DNA of 64,000 bases from Deinococcus sp. KSM4-11 (lineage in GTDB: Bacteria; Deinococcota; Deinococci; Deinococcales; Deinococcaceae). Position numbers and translations under genes: made by a program. The notes under the pieces were generated by a model. It was not told where the DNA came from, made no database searches, and was given only the letters and a program-made list of their open reading frames with translations. The DNA is taken from positions 496,001-560,000 of the forward strand of contig NZ_SSNX01000002.1 in the NCBI RefSeq assembly GCF_004801415.1. The letters run 5' to 3'. Position 1 is the stretch's first letter. Every line of letters starts with the position of its first letter. Below are positions 29,349 to 40,100 of this stretch, piece by piece.

Positions 29349-29644
29349 ACTGAAACCTGCTGCAAGGCGTAAGGAGGCCGGGCACCCGTAAAGTTCCCGG
29401 CGCGGGCGCTGAACGGTAACGTGTCTGCCCGTCATGTCACCTAAGAAGGCAGTGGAGAACAGATCGGTGTCTGGAGAGGCGGAGTAGGAACGGCATTGAG
29501 CATGTCAGCCAGCTCACCAGGGCGCTTGACCTGCCAGTTGTCATGGCACTTCTGAGGCATGGCACTGAGCTCGGTTGAGTCCGTTCTTTTCCCAGCAAGG
29601 CCGTGATGCCTGGCCTTGCCCGGCCGGAGGGGCCTTGATCACCG
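29349..29644. other. non-coding stretch between convergent genes
   Basis: About 300 bases. On the minus strand an open stretch of about 50 codons ends at a TAG near 29440 (LSAMPQKCHDNWQVKRPGEL and so on). It has no start or partner and could be the tail of a decayed gene. Nothing else recognised. Confidence 0.3.
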
Positions 29645-29681
29645 GAAAAGTCAGACCCCCAGCCTTGGCTGGGGGTCTGAC
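29645..29681 (-). terminator. Rho-independent terminator of the beta-helix lipoprotein gene
   Basis: A perfect 15-base inverted repeat (29650-29664 with 29667-29681) followed on the minus strand by TTTTCC, 31 bases after the stop of the gene at 29713. Confidence 0.88.
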
Positions 29682-29712
29682 ATCAGGTCGATCTTGCCCA
29701 AGGAGCCTGCGC

Positions 29713-31554
29713 TCAGTTCGTGCCGGCTTTCTGGCTGGCCGAGATGGCGCGGCTCTGCCAGGCGGCGAACTCGGCCGCTTCCGTGGCGAGGGTCGCGAGC
29801 GTGGTCAGCGCGGTGTTGTTGTAGCACAACCCCGAGGTGCAGTCAGGCAGCCAGGTGTTGCCCAGGGACTTCGCACCGGTGCTGCTGTAACGCATCCAGG
29901 CGATCTTGTTGTCGTGCACGGTATTGTTGTACCAGTTGCCGCCCGACTTCGAGCCCTGCTGATCCCAGACGTAGATGCCGACGTTCTGCGCCGCGATCTT
30001 CTGGCCGTTGGGCAGCAGCCCGCTCGACAGCACCCGGTTGTCGTGCACGTTGTGGTCGTGCCCCCCGGCGATCCCGATGCCCTGGTTGCTGGTGCTGATG
30101 ATCGTGTTCCCGTACACCTCGAAGTAGCCACCGGCCGTGCTGGCGCTCTTGGCATTGCCGTCACCGAGCAGGATGCCGCCGCCCGCGAAGCCTTTGTCCG
30201 TGGCCGCATTGATGGCGTAGGCGCCCCAGATGATGTTGTCGTGGATCTTGACGCGGCTCGCGGAGGTGCCGGTGGACTGGTACATGTTGATGTTCTCTTC
30301 CAGCGCGCTCTTGCCGGGTTCGTTGATCACCTGGTTCCAGCCGATCTCCGCGTTGCGGAGATTGCGGGCGGTGTTGAACTGCACGAACTGGTAGCGCACG
30401 AAGGCGTTCTGGTACCCGCCGCTGCCGTTGCTCTTGCGGCCGTCGATGTTGCGGACACTGTTGCGCAGGATCTTGATGGTCTGGCCGGCGCCGCTGTTGC
30501 CGATGAAGTTGCGCACGTAGATGCCGCCGGTGCCTTCCATGTAGTTGTTGTACACGTTGAGGTTGACGGTGTCCTCGGAGTTCAGGAAGCGGCCCATCGC
30601 GCGACCGGCAATGTTGGGATTCACGCCGTAGCCCTTGGTGTTGCGCAGGGTCAGGTTCATGTGAAAGCCGCTGATGAGGTTGCCGGGGCCTTTGACGGTG
30701 GCGTTCTCGATGGTGACGGGTTCCGTGGTCTTGACGGTGATGGCCGGGACGTTGGGGTTGGTGCTCTGGTAGTTGCCCGTGTACGTGCCACCCTTGGTGA
30801 TGACCAGCGGCCCCTTGTAACTCACGTTCCCGCTGGGGGTCGGGGAGGGCGTGGGCGCCGGGCTCGGTGTGGGGGCGGGCGCCCCACCCGAGCTGGTGGC
30901 CGTGCAGCTGAGCACGCGGGCGTTCGCCCAGTCGGCGTGATCGTAGTAGTTGTTGTCGCCGGCGTCTGTCACGACGAGCTTGAGTTCCTTCTTACCGGAG
31001 ACGCTGACACTCACGGACTTGGTGCTGCTCGAACCGGTCATCTTGCCGGAGTCGTAGAGTTTGGTGCCGTCGGCCCACACCTGGAAGACCGCTGTGCCTT
31101 TGGTGCCGACCTCGTCGTCAAGGCCGATGTCGCTGGCGAAGGTGGCGCACTGGCCGTTCAGAGCGAAGGTGACGGTGGAGTTCGAGTGCGTGCCCAGCCC
31201 CGTCGAGTAGGTCTTGCCGTTCAGGGTCAGCGTTCGGCCGTCGCCTGATTTGACTTCGGCGTTGCTCTTGTTGCGCTCGACTGGGCCCCAGCCGCTCTTG
31301 GCCGAGGTCCAGCCCAGGCTGGACAGCTGGTTGGTGCCGGAGGTGAGCGCGAGGGCGCTGAGGTCACCCAGACCGTTGTCGGTCGCTTCCCAGGAACGGT
31401 CGATCCCGTCGTAGGGGGAGTCGGCCAGGCCAGCTTGATCACCGCTCACGGCGGATGCCTCGGGGACGCTGGGCGACTGCGAGCAGGCGGCCATGGCCAG
31501 GGGAACCAGGAGGAGGAGGGCGGTGCGGAAGCGGGCAGGGGAGATGTGGGTCAT
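29713..31554 (-). CDS. lipoprotein with NPCBM domain and right-handed beta-helix
   Basis: 613 residues. ATG at 31554 with GAGAGGA eight bases upstream. Lipoprotein signal ends LAMAAC (Cys24). The NPCBM-like domain lies at about residues 75-215 ([38 protein letters not shown]). A short Pro-Thr-Ser linker (PTPSPAPTPSPTPSG) follows, then the beta-helix ([62 protein letters not shown]). It is a full-length paralogue of the protein at 20216-22471, with which it shares domain order, and of 36308-37558, which lacks the NPCBM part. Likely an outer-surface polysaccharide-binding or -modifying protein. Confidence 0.82.
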   Translation of the reverse strand: MTHISPARFRTALLLLVPLAMAACSQSPSVPEASAVSGDQAGLADSPYDGIDRSWEATDNGLGDLSALALTSGTNQLSSLGWTSAKSGWGPVERNKSNAEVKSGDGRTLTLNGKTYSTGLGTHSNSTVTFALNGQCATFASDIGLDDEVGTKGTAVFQVWADGTKLYDSGKMTGSSSTKSVSVSVSGKKELKLVVTDAGDNNYYDHADWANARVLSCTATSSGGAPAPTPSPAPTPSPTPSGNVSYKGPLVITKGGTYTGNYQSTNPNVPAITVKTTEPVTIENATVKGPGNLISGFHMNLTLRNTKGYGVNPNIAGRAMGRFLNSEDTVNLNVYNNYMEGTGGIYVRNFIGNSGAGQTIKILRNSVRNIDGRKSNGSGGYQNAFVRYQFVQFNTARNLRNAEIGWNQVINEPGKSALEENINMYQSTGTSASRVKIHDNIIWGAYAINAATDKGFAGGGILLGDGNAKSASTAGGYFEVYGNTIISTSNQGIGIAGGHDHNVHDNRVLSSGLLPNGQKIAAQNVGIYVWDQQGSKSGGNWYNNTVHDNKIAWMRYSSTGAKSLGNTWLPDCTSGLCYNNTALTTLATLATEAAEFAAWQSRAISASQKAGTN

Positions 31555-32429
31555 GTGGTGTCCTCTCGATACGTCTGGCGCGGGGCCACTGGCTCAGAAG
31601 GGAAAGATGTTGAATTTGGGTGGCGCACTTCTGAGGACGGGGATGGGGTTCTTGAAAGTCTTCATAAGACCTTCAGATGCCCTGTGACGTACCTTAACCA
31701 AACGTTGTGAAAGCTTTATGTACAGCGGAATGTGGAGTTTGTTGTATGTGAGCAAAGATGAGGACGTCTGAATTGACGATTCTGTTGTGTTGGTAACCTT
31801 CGATGTTTCGACGTTGCTTTATCATCGAGTCGCCTCCTCATGTAACAGTTCTCATACGTCCGGATCGGTTGAAGAGACCGGATTCCCGTAACCTTCGTTG
31901 TCATCAACAGAAAGGATGATGTCGGGCAAAAGAGAGCTGTCTAGACATGATGGTTCGATTTCACTTGGGCCTGAAGCGGCCAATGCCGAGTTTCACGCGA
32001 CTGGATGGCCATTTCGGTCTCAGCCATCTGCGGCCACTTCGAAATGCTGGTCAGATTCAGATCAGACCATTGACGTGCAGTCCTGCTTGGTGCATGCCCC
32101 CAATGGGGTGACCAAGGGAGTGCCGCGGGCTGGCTGGATCACACTCCCGGCAGGAAAACCGGGCAAAGCGCGTTCTTCTCATGGCCGCATGAGTCGAAAA
32201 AAACGCTTCCCTCACAGTCGTCGGTACGATGCTGTCACCCGCCAGCATGAACGGTGGTGGGCAGCGTGAACGCTTGTTACTCCCTCTCCAGTCGTCACAC
32301 TTTTTCGCCTGACGCATGATCCTCGTTTACGATTCCTTAGCGAGCTCACACGCACTGTGAGGGCACGAGAGACCACGAGTGGAAGTCCACTCATCTACCC
32401 GATTCGCCTTTTTCCTGAGGAGCCACGAG
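31555..32429. other. long non-coding stretch between divergent genes
   Basis: About 875 bases, visibly less GC-rich than the flanks, with stops in all frames. It separates the minus-strand lipoprotein from the plus-strand WbaP-like gene and so must carry both promoters. No RNA gene, repeat or conserved riboswitch was recognised. Confidence 0.45.
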
Positions 32430-33870
<1,441 letters not shown>

Positions 33871-33881
<11 letters not shown>

Positions 33882-35064
33882 ACCCGTGCAGAGCGAGGGC
33901 GTGACCAGGAAACCCAAGGTGTTACAGGTCATCACCCACCTGGCCCTCGGCGGAGCGGAAGAAGTCGCCATCTCGCTTGCAGAATCGCTGCATCAGGACG
34001 TCGACTTCACCTTTTTCGTGGTTCAGGGCGGCCCGCGCAGCGAGATCGGCCGGGACTTCTACCTGCGGCTCCAGGCCTGCAACATCCCGGTGTACACCGG
34101 CACCATGGTGCCCATGAAGCTCGGCGGCGCGATGGTGGCGGGGCTGAGGCTCAACCGACTGATCTGGCGTGTCCGGCCGGACATCATTCACCTGCACACC
34201 GAGATTCCCGAAACCACCTACGCCTGCGCGACCCTGTTCGGTCTTCCCGGCCCGATGAAACTGGTGCGCACCATCCACAACACGTCGCTGTGGCCCGCGT
34301 GGGCCCGCATCGGGGCCTGGGCGGAGCGCCGGCTCGGGGGTGCCCGGGTGGGCTCCGTGTCCAAGGGCGGGCTCGACGGCCTGATGCGCTTCCAGGACGC
34401 CTACCGGATTCCCCGGACGCCCGAGCAGCAATCCCAGGTGATCTATGCCGGCGTGAGCAGGGACGAGCCGCGCGGCCCTGGCCCGGCCACGTTGAACGGG
34501 GATGGCGTTCCGGTGCGCGTTCTGTTTGCAGGTCGCTTCGAATACCAGAAGGGCGTGGATCTGATCCCGGAAATCGTGGAGCAGGCCGCACACCTGACCA
34601 CTCGGCCTGTGGAGCTGCACATTGCCGGCAGCGGTACCTTCGAGCGCGGCCTGAGGGACTGGGTGGCCACGCAACGCACGTCCTGGAAAATCACGATAGG
34701 GCCGCCCATTCCGAACCTGGCCGCCTACCTCAACAACGGCAACCAGGATCTGATCCTGATGCCGTCGCGGTTCGAGGGGCTGTCGTTGGTGGCGGTCGAA
34801 TCCTTGATGGCCGGCGTGCCCATCATCGCGACGAAAATCGCCGGACTGCAGGAAGTCTTCCACGGGGAGTACGCCCTGCTGGCGGAGGCCGGCGACATGA
34901 AGGGCCTGGCTGCCCTGCTGGCCCTGGCGATCAACGATCTTGAGGGTGCCACGGCTGAGGCGCTGGCGCAACGGCCCACCATGTTCGACCGCTTCAGCCA
35001 GCGGGGCATGGGCACCAATTACCTGCAGCTCTACCAGCGCGCCCTGGTCGACGCGCCGACGTGA
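33871..35064 (+). CDS. glycosyltransferase family 4
   Basis: About 397 residues. GTG at 33871 is chosen because AAAGG lies about six bases upstream; it overlaps wbaP by 11 bases. GTG at 33901 is an alternative that would drop ten residues. GT-B fold: KPKVLQVITHLALGGAEEVAI, DIIHLHTEIPETTYA, VRTIHNT, VLFAGRFEYQKGVDLIPEI, and SRFEGLSLVAVESLMAGVPIIAT with the E-x7-E motif. It ends in a GTGA overlap with the next transferase. Probably adds the second or third sugar after WbaP. Confidence 0.88.
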
Positions 35065-36230
35065 ATATCCTGTTGGTGCACAATTTTTACCAGCAACCGG
35101 GAGGCGAGGACGTCGTCTTCCGGGCGGAATCCAGCCTGCTGAGCGGCGCCGGTCACTACGTGCAGGAATACACCGTCACCAACGACGACGTCTCTCAAAC
35201 ACCCAGACTGACGCTCGCGGCCCACACCGTCTGGAATGCCGGCGCAGCCTCCAGGCTCGCTCAGGAAGTGAGACGCGGCGCGTTCGATGTCGTCCATTTT
35301 CACAACACCTTCCCGCTGCTGTCCCCTGCGGTGTACAGTGCCGTCCGCTCCGCCGGAGCGGCGACCGTGCAGACCCTGCACAACTACCGGCTGCTGTGCG
35401 CCAACGCGCTGCTGTTCCGTGATGGCCACGTCTGTGAGGCCTGCGTGGGCCGCCTGCCCCTCCCGGCCGTGCGCTACCGGTGCTACCGGAACAGCCTCGG
35501 GGCCTCCGCGACGGTGGCGGCCATGCAGGTCACGCACCGCATGCTGGGCACCTACCAGCATCACGTCGACGCGTACATCGCCCTGACGGACTTTGCCCGC
35601 GACAAGTTCATCCAAGGGGGACTGCCGGCGGGCCGCTTGCACGTCAAGCCGAACTTCCTGTCCCCCGATCCGGGCATGGGGCAGGGCGGGGGAGGGTACG
35701 CCCTGTTCATCGGCCGGCTCACCCCGGAAAAAGGCATCCGAACCGTCCTGGACGCGTGGAAGGAACTCGGCCACGACCTGCCCCTCAAGGTGCTCGGCGA
35801 CGGCCCGCTACGTGCCGAGGCCGAGCAGGCTGGAAGTCAGCTGCCCGGCGTCACGTACCTGGGACAGCGGGGACGGGATGAGGTCATGGCCCTCGCCGCC
35901 GGGGCCGAGTGCCTGATCTTCCCCTCCGAGTGGTACGAGGGCTTTCCGATGACCATCGTGGAGGCGCTGGCGGTGGGCCTCCCGGTGATCGCCAGCCGGG
36001 TCGGGGCCATGCAGCATCTCATCAAGCCCGGCGTGACCGGTGAGCATTTCACGCCCGGTGACGCTGCCGATCTGATCCGTGCCGTTCGCCGGTTTCTGGA
36101 CTCCGACCGCCAGGCTGCCCGGTCACGCGCGCGCGCAGACTTCACCGATCACTACACCAGCGCCGAGAACCTGCGCCAGCTCATGTATATTTACGATCAG
36201 GCCAGACAGGCGCACACCACGCGGCCCTGA
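35061..36230 (+). CDS. glycosyltransferase family 4 with Cys-rich segment
   Basis: 389 residues; GTG at 35061 in a GTGA overlap with the preceding stop. MNILLVHNFYQQPGGEDVVF, DVVHFHNTFPLLSP, TLHNYRLLCANALLFRDGHV with CEAC and RCYRNS, FIGRLTPEKGIRTVLDAWKE, and EGFPMTIVEALAVGLPVIASR. It is a paralogue of the protein at 12750-13922; the cysteines are conserved between them and may bind a metal or stabilise a loop. Cytosolic transferase of the same assembly line as WbaP. Confidence 0.88.
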   Translation: MNILLVHNFYQQPGGEDVVFRAESSLLSGAGHYVQEYTVTNDDVSQTPRLTLAAHTVWNAGAASRLAQEVRRGAFDVVHFHNTFPLLSPAVYSAVRSAGAATVQTLHNYRLLCANALLFRDGHVCEACVGRLPLPAVRYRCYRNSLGASATVAAMQVTHRMLGTYQHHVDAYIALTDFARDKFIQGGLPAGRLHVKPNFLSPDPGMGQGGGGYALFIGRLTPEKGIRTVLDAWKELGHDLPLKVLGDGPLRAEAEQAGSQLPGVTYLGQRGRDEVMALAAGAECLIFPSEWYEGFPMTIVEALAVGLPVIASRVGAMQHLIKPGVTGEHFTPGDAADLIRAVRRFLDSDRQAARSRARADFTDHYTSAENLRQLMYIYDQARQAHTTRP

Positions 36231-36307
36231 AGCTCGTGGGCCGCAGGATCAATCGACGCCCGGGCAGCTCATGATGTGGCGGCCCGGCGTGGCAAAGGCA
36301 GGTGGTC

Positions 36308-37558
36308 ATGGGGTTCAGAGGCCCGCGCGGGAAGCCCGTGCAGCGCGCAACAATCAGCTGGTCTACGGTCGTGCTGGTCGGCTGTCTATGTGGTCAGGGT
36401 GAATCGGCCACCACCATCAAGTACGCCGGGCCGATCACGATTTTCAAGGGCGGGGTGTACCGGGGCAACTGGGAAAGCCAGAACGCGATGGTGCCAGCCG
36501 TGACCATCACCACAGCCCAGCCGGTGACCATCGAATACTCGAACATCCGCAGCCGTGGACAACTGATATACAGCGCGTTCAAGAAGGCCAATGTCACCGT
36601 GCGGAATACGCGTGGCGAGGCCCTGAATCCGGGCCGGCCCATCAAGGAGCACCGCGCGCCCGGACGCTTCGTGCACCTTGAAGAGTTCGGCAGCGTCCTG
36701 ATCCAGAACAATGAGATGATCGGCACGTCTGGAATCTACTTGCGCGCCTACCGCGGCCTGGCCACCCTCAAGCAGACGGTCAAGGTGCTGCGCAACAAGG
36801 CCCGGAACATCGACGGCCGGTACAGCACCGGCAAGGATCAGTTTTCCGACACGCAGTTCCAGGTCGCGCAGTTCGTGCAGTTCAACCAGGTGCAGCACAT
36901 CTCCGGAGCTGAGATCGCCTGGAATGAGGTCATCAACGAGCCCGGCAAGAGCCGCACCGAGGAAGTCATCAACATGTTCCTGTCGAGCGGCGTTCCAAGC
37001 AGCCCGATCAAGATTCACGACAATTACATCCAGGGTGCCTACAACGTGCAACCCACCAAGCTGCGCTACGACGGCGCGGGGATGAACATCGGCGACGGGT
37101 CGTCGAAGACGGTGGCCGGCGCTGCCGGGTACGTCCATGCCTTCAACAACCAGCTTGTGGGCACGAACTCCGGCATCGCCCTGTCGGCCGGACATGACCT
37201 GCTGGCGTACAACAACCGTCTGGTTTCCAGCGGCTTCCTGCCCGATGGCCGGCTGATCACCGGTCAGAATGTCGGCGTGTACGTCTGGGACATGCGTGGG
37301 AATAAACGCTACAGAACCTTCTTCAACAACATCGCCCGCGACAATGTGATCGGCTGGGCCAATCCCCGCCGGGGCAAACTCGTGCAGAACCCCACGTGGT
37401 TCCCGGACTGCGCCGTCGGGGACAGCGGGCTCACGCTCTGCCGGAACAACGTCTCGCTGCCCGGTCCCATCACGCTCCGGATGGAACAGCAGGAAGCGGC
37501 TCGCTGGCAGGCGAAACTGAAGTCCAACGGCATCCGGATCGGAGTTCTCCCGAAATAA
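36308..37558 (+). CDS. right-handed beta-helix lipoprotein without NPCBM domain
   Basis: About 416 residues; ATG at 36308 with AGGTGG upstream (GTG at 36302 possible). The N-terminus is basic, then a hydrophobic stretch ends in LVGC, which fits a lipobox. The remainder is a beta-helix closely related to the helix of 29713-31554 (FKGGVYRGNWESQN, AQPVTIEYSNIRSRGQLI, ARNIDGRYSTGKDQF, KIHDNYIQGAYNVQP, GQNVGVYVWDMRGNK). It sits inside the plus-strand polysaccharide operon, between a glycosyltransferase and the O-antigen ligase/polymerase. This supports a role in handling or modifying the exported polymer. Confidence 0.8.
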   Translation: MGFRGPRGKPVQRATISWSTVVLVGCLCGQGESATTIKYAGPITIFKGGVYRGNWESQNAMVPAVTITTAQPVTIEYSNIRSRGQLIYSAFKKANVTVRNTRGEALNPGRPIKEHRAPGRFVHLEEFGSVLIQNNEMIGTSGIYLRAYRGLATLKQTVKVLRNKARNIDGRYSTGKDQFSDTQFQVAQFVQFNQVQHISGAEIAWNEVINEPGKSRTEEVINMFLSSGVPSSPIKIHDNYIQGAYNVQPTKLRYDGAGMNIGDGSSKTVAGAAGYVHAFNNQLVGTNSGIALSAGHDLLAYNNRLVSSGFLPDGRLITGQNVGVYVWDMRGNKRYRTFFNNIARDNVIGWANPRRGKLVQNPTWFPDCAVGDSGLTLCRNNVSLPGPITLRMEQQEAARWQAKLKSNGIRIGVLPK

Positions 37559-37711
37559 TCCGGGGGAGTCGCCGCCCCTGGGGGCTGGATACCTTCCGTT
37601 AACGCAGGGCATGATTCTCTGTGCTCAGGACGTGGTGCGGCGCACGCTGGTCTGTGACGGCCGCGCCACACATGACGCCCGGAATCCCCTCGTCCCTCCC
37701 TGGAGTGCTTC

Positions 37712-39208
37712 ATGACCCTGCCCATCCCTGAACCCCCTGCGCGTCGGCTGCGCCCCGTCCGGCCCGTTCATACCGCCGTGATCGTCGTGGCAGCGCTGGC
37801 CGTGGGCCTGCTCGCCACCCAGCAGTTGACCCTGGCCGTCCTGGCGGGCGTGGGGCTGCTCGCCCTGACCTTCTTCGTGCAGGTCGGTCAGCGTCTGCCC
37901 GCCTACGCGATGGCGCTGGTGGGAATCTCACTGGCCGGCTACGCCTTCCTGGGACGCGGGTACGCCTACTTTGGGGTGCCTCCACTGTTCATCGGGGAAC
38001 TCACCATGATCCTGGGGGTGCTCGGCGCTGGCATGGCGCTGTGGCAGGGCACGCGCCTGCGGCACACCTGGGGCCTCGCGGCGCTGGTCGTGGTCTTCAT
38101 CCTCGTGGGGCTACGCAGCACCGTCCCGCATTACTCCCAGTACCACCTCGATGCCATCCGCGACGCGGCGACGTGGTACTACTCGCTGTTCGCCCTGATC
38201 GTGGCCGTGCTGGTCGTCCAGCAGGGTCGGCTCAAGTGGGCGATCGACCGCTACGGCACGCTCATTCCGTACCTGCTGGTCTTCGGACCCATCGCCCTGT
38301 GGACGACCAACCTGGTGCATTCCAAGATTCCCACTTGGCCCACCAGCGGCGGGGAGATCCTGTACGTCAAGGCGGGCGACCTGGCCGTCCATCTGGCCGG
38401 CATGATGGGCTTTCTCCTGCTGGGGCTCGCGCGGGTGCGGGTGTCCGCGCCCTCCGTGATCCAGTCGGTGCTGTCCAGACGGCATGAATGGTGGTGGTGG
38501 ACCGTGTGGCTGCTCGGCACGGCCGGCCTGATCAGCAGCCGCGCCTCACTGCTCTCGATCATCGCGGCGCTGGCGTGCATCCTCGCCTTCCGGCCGCTGG
38601 CGCGGTGGGGCAAACTGCTGTTCGTGGCGGCGGCGATCTTCTCGCTGCTGGTCGTCATCAATCCCCGCTATGAAACCAGGAGCGGCCGTGAACTTTCCAT
38701 CGACGGCCTGATGATCGCCCTGGAGAGCGTGGCGGGCGGCACCGGCGACACCGCCGTGGACGGCACCCGCACGTGGCGCCTGAACTGGTGGCACAAGATC
38801 GAGGGCTACACCCTGCATGGCGATTACTTCTGGACCGGGAAGGGCTACGGCGTCAACCTCGCAAACTCCGACGGCTTCCAGGTGCATGCCGACCAGTCGC
38901 TCCGCAATCCGCACTCCATCCACTTCTCGATCCTGGGCCGCTCCGGAGTGCCCGGACTGGCCAGCTGGATCGTGCTGAACGGCGCGTTTGCCTTCAGCCT
39001 GTTCCTGGCCTTCGTGCGCGCCCGGCGCCAGGGGCAGATCATGTGGGCGAACGTCCACCTGTGGCTGCTCTCGTACTGGCTGGCCTTCATCGTGAACGCC
39101 TCGTTCGACGTCTATATCGAAGGGCCGCAGGGCGGCATCTGGTTCTGGAGCGTCATGGGCTTCGGGATAGCGGCGCTGGAGCTGTACCGGCGCGGGGAGG
39201 AACTATGA
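37712..39208 (+). CDS. O-antigen ligase/polymerase family membrane protein (Wzy/WaaL type)
   Basis: 498 residues; ATG at 37712 with TGGAG upstream. About ten membrane helices with a large loop in the C-terminal half (residues about 320-400: DGTRTWRLNWWHKIEGYTLHG, GYGVNLANSDGF, NPHSIHFSILGRSG). The loop's Arg, His and NPHS pattern is that of the Wzy_C/O-antigen ligase family, which joins undecaprenyl-linked oligosaccharides into polymer or onto an acceptor at the outer membrane face. Given the flippase and Wzz-like neighbours, polymerase is the more likely role. The next gene starts in its stop codon. Confidence 0.85.
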   Translation: MTLPIPEPPARRLRPVRPVHTAVIVVAALAVGLLATQQLTLAVLAGVGLLALTFFVQVGQRLPAYAMALVGISLAGYAFLGRGYAYFGVPPLFIGELTMILGVLGAGMALWQGTRLRHTWGLAALVVVFILVGLRSTVPHYSQYHLDAIRDAATWYYSLFALIVAVLVVQQGRLKWAIDRYGTLIPYLLVFGPIALWTTNLVHSKIPTWPTSGGEILYVKAGDLAVHLAGMMGFLLLGLARVRVSAPSVIQSVLSRRHEWWWWTVWLLGTAGLISSRASLLSIIAALACILAFRPLARWGKLLFVAAAIFSLLVVINPRYETRSGRELSIDGLMIALESVAGGTGDTAVDGTRTWRLNWWHKIEGYTLHGDYFWTGKGYGVNLANSDGFQVHADQSLRNPHSIHFSILGRSGVPGLASWIVLNGAFAFSLFLAFVRARRQGQIMWANVHLWLLSYWLAFIVNASFDVYIEGPQGGIWFWSVMGFGIAALELYRRGEEL

Positions 39209-39984
39209 CGACCATCACTTCGGGCCTACCGGCCCCCACCCACCGCGAGATTCTCGGAATGCGTGTGGACGCCACCGATTATGCCGATGCCACGGAACGC
39301 ATTGCCCGCTGGGCCGCCCAGGGCGAATCCCGCTACGTGTGCTGCTCGAACGTGCACATGGTGATGGAAGCCCATGACAGCGTGGAATTCAAACAGGTCG
39401 TGAACAACGCCAGCCTGGTGACCGCCGACGGTGTGCCGCTGGTCTGGGCCCTCAAGGCCCTGAAAGTTCCGAACGTGAGTCGCGTCTACGGTCCGGAGCT
39501 CACCATGCACGTGTGCGAGCGGGCCGCGCGCGACGGTCTGCCCGTCGCCCTGTACGGTGGAACCCCCGAGAGCCTGGAGGCCTTCGCGGCGGTGCTGCGC
39601 GAGCGCTTCCCCGGTATCCAGCTGCCCTGCCTGATCTCGCCTCCGTTCCGCACGCCCACCGCCGAGGAGGACGCCGAGTACACGCGGCAGATCGTGGAGT
39701 CCGGCGCACGCATCGTCATGGTGGGTATCGGCTGCCCCAAACAGGAACGCTGGATGGCCGCCCACGCCGGCCGGATCCCGGCGGTCATGCTCGGCATCGG
39801 GGCCGCCTTCGATTTCCATTCCGGACGGGTGCGGCAGGCGCCTGGCGCCCTGCAACGCATGGGTCTGGAATGGCTGTTCCGGCTGGTGATGGAGCCCCGG
39901 CGCCTGTGGAAGCGGTATGCGCGGCACAATCCCCGGTTCGTGGGCCTGTTCCTGAAGCAGTTGCTCGGCTCCCGCACCGGCTGA
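39205..39984 (+). CDS. WecG/TagA/CpsF family glycosyltransferase
   Basis: 259 residues; ATG at 39205 overlaps the polymerase stop (ATGA) with GGGGAGG upstream. Family GT26 signatures: ILGMRVDATDYADATERI, NVHMVMEAHDS, ADGVPLVWALKALKVP, RVYGPELTMHV, ALYGGTPESLEAF, VGIGCPKQERWMAAHAGRIP, GIGAAFDFHSGRVRQAPG and the basic, hydrophobic C-terminus that binds membrane (WLFRLVMEPRRLWKRYARHNP). These enzymes transfer N-acetylmannosamine(uronic acid), glucose or related sugars to lipid-linked acceptors. Confidence 0.92.
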   Translation: MTTITSGLPAPTHREILGMRVDATDYADATERIARWAAQGESRYVCCSNVHMVMEAHDSVEFKQVVNNASLVTADGVPLVWALKALKVPNVSRVYGPELTMHVCERAARDGLPVALYGGTPESLEAFAAVLRERFPGIQLPCLISPPFRTPTAEEDAEYTRQIVESGARIVMVGIGCPKQERWMAAHAGRIPAVMLGIGAAFDFHSGRVRQAPGALQRMGLEWLFRLVMEPRRLWKRYARHNPRFVGLFLKQLLGSRTG

Positions 39985-40100
39985 GCGGCCCCCGGCGGGG
40001 GCACCATGCACTTCAGCGTTATGTTTACGGCAGGGACGTCAAGCTGGTGATCGAGATGAGGTACGCGCCGTCCTTCCGTGACCACCCAAAAGGAACTTCT

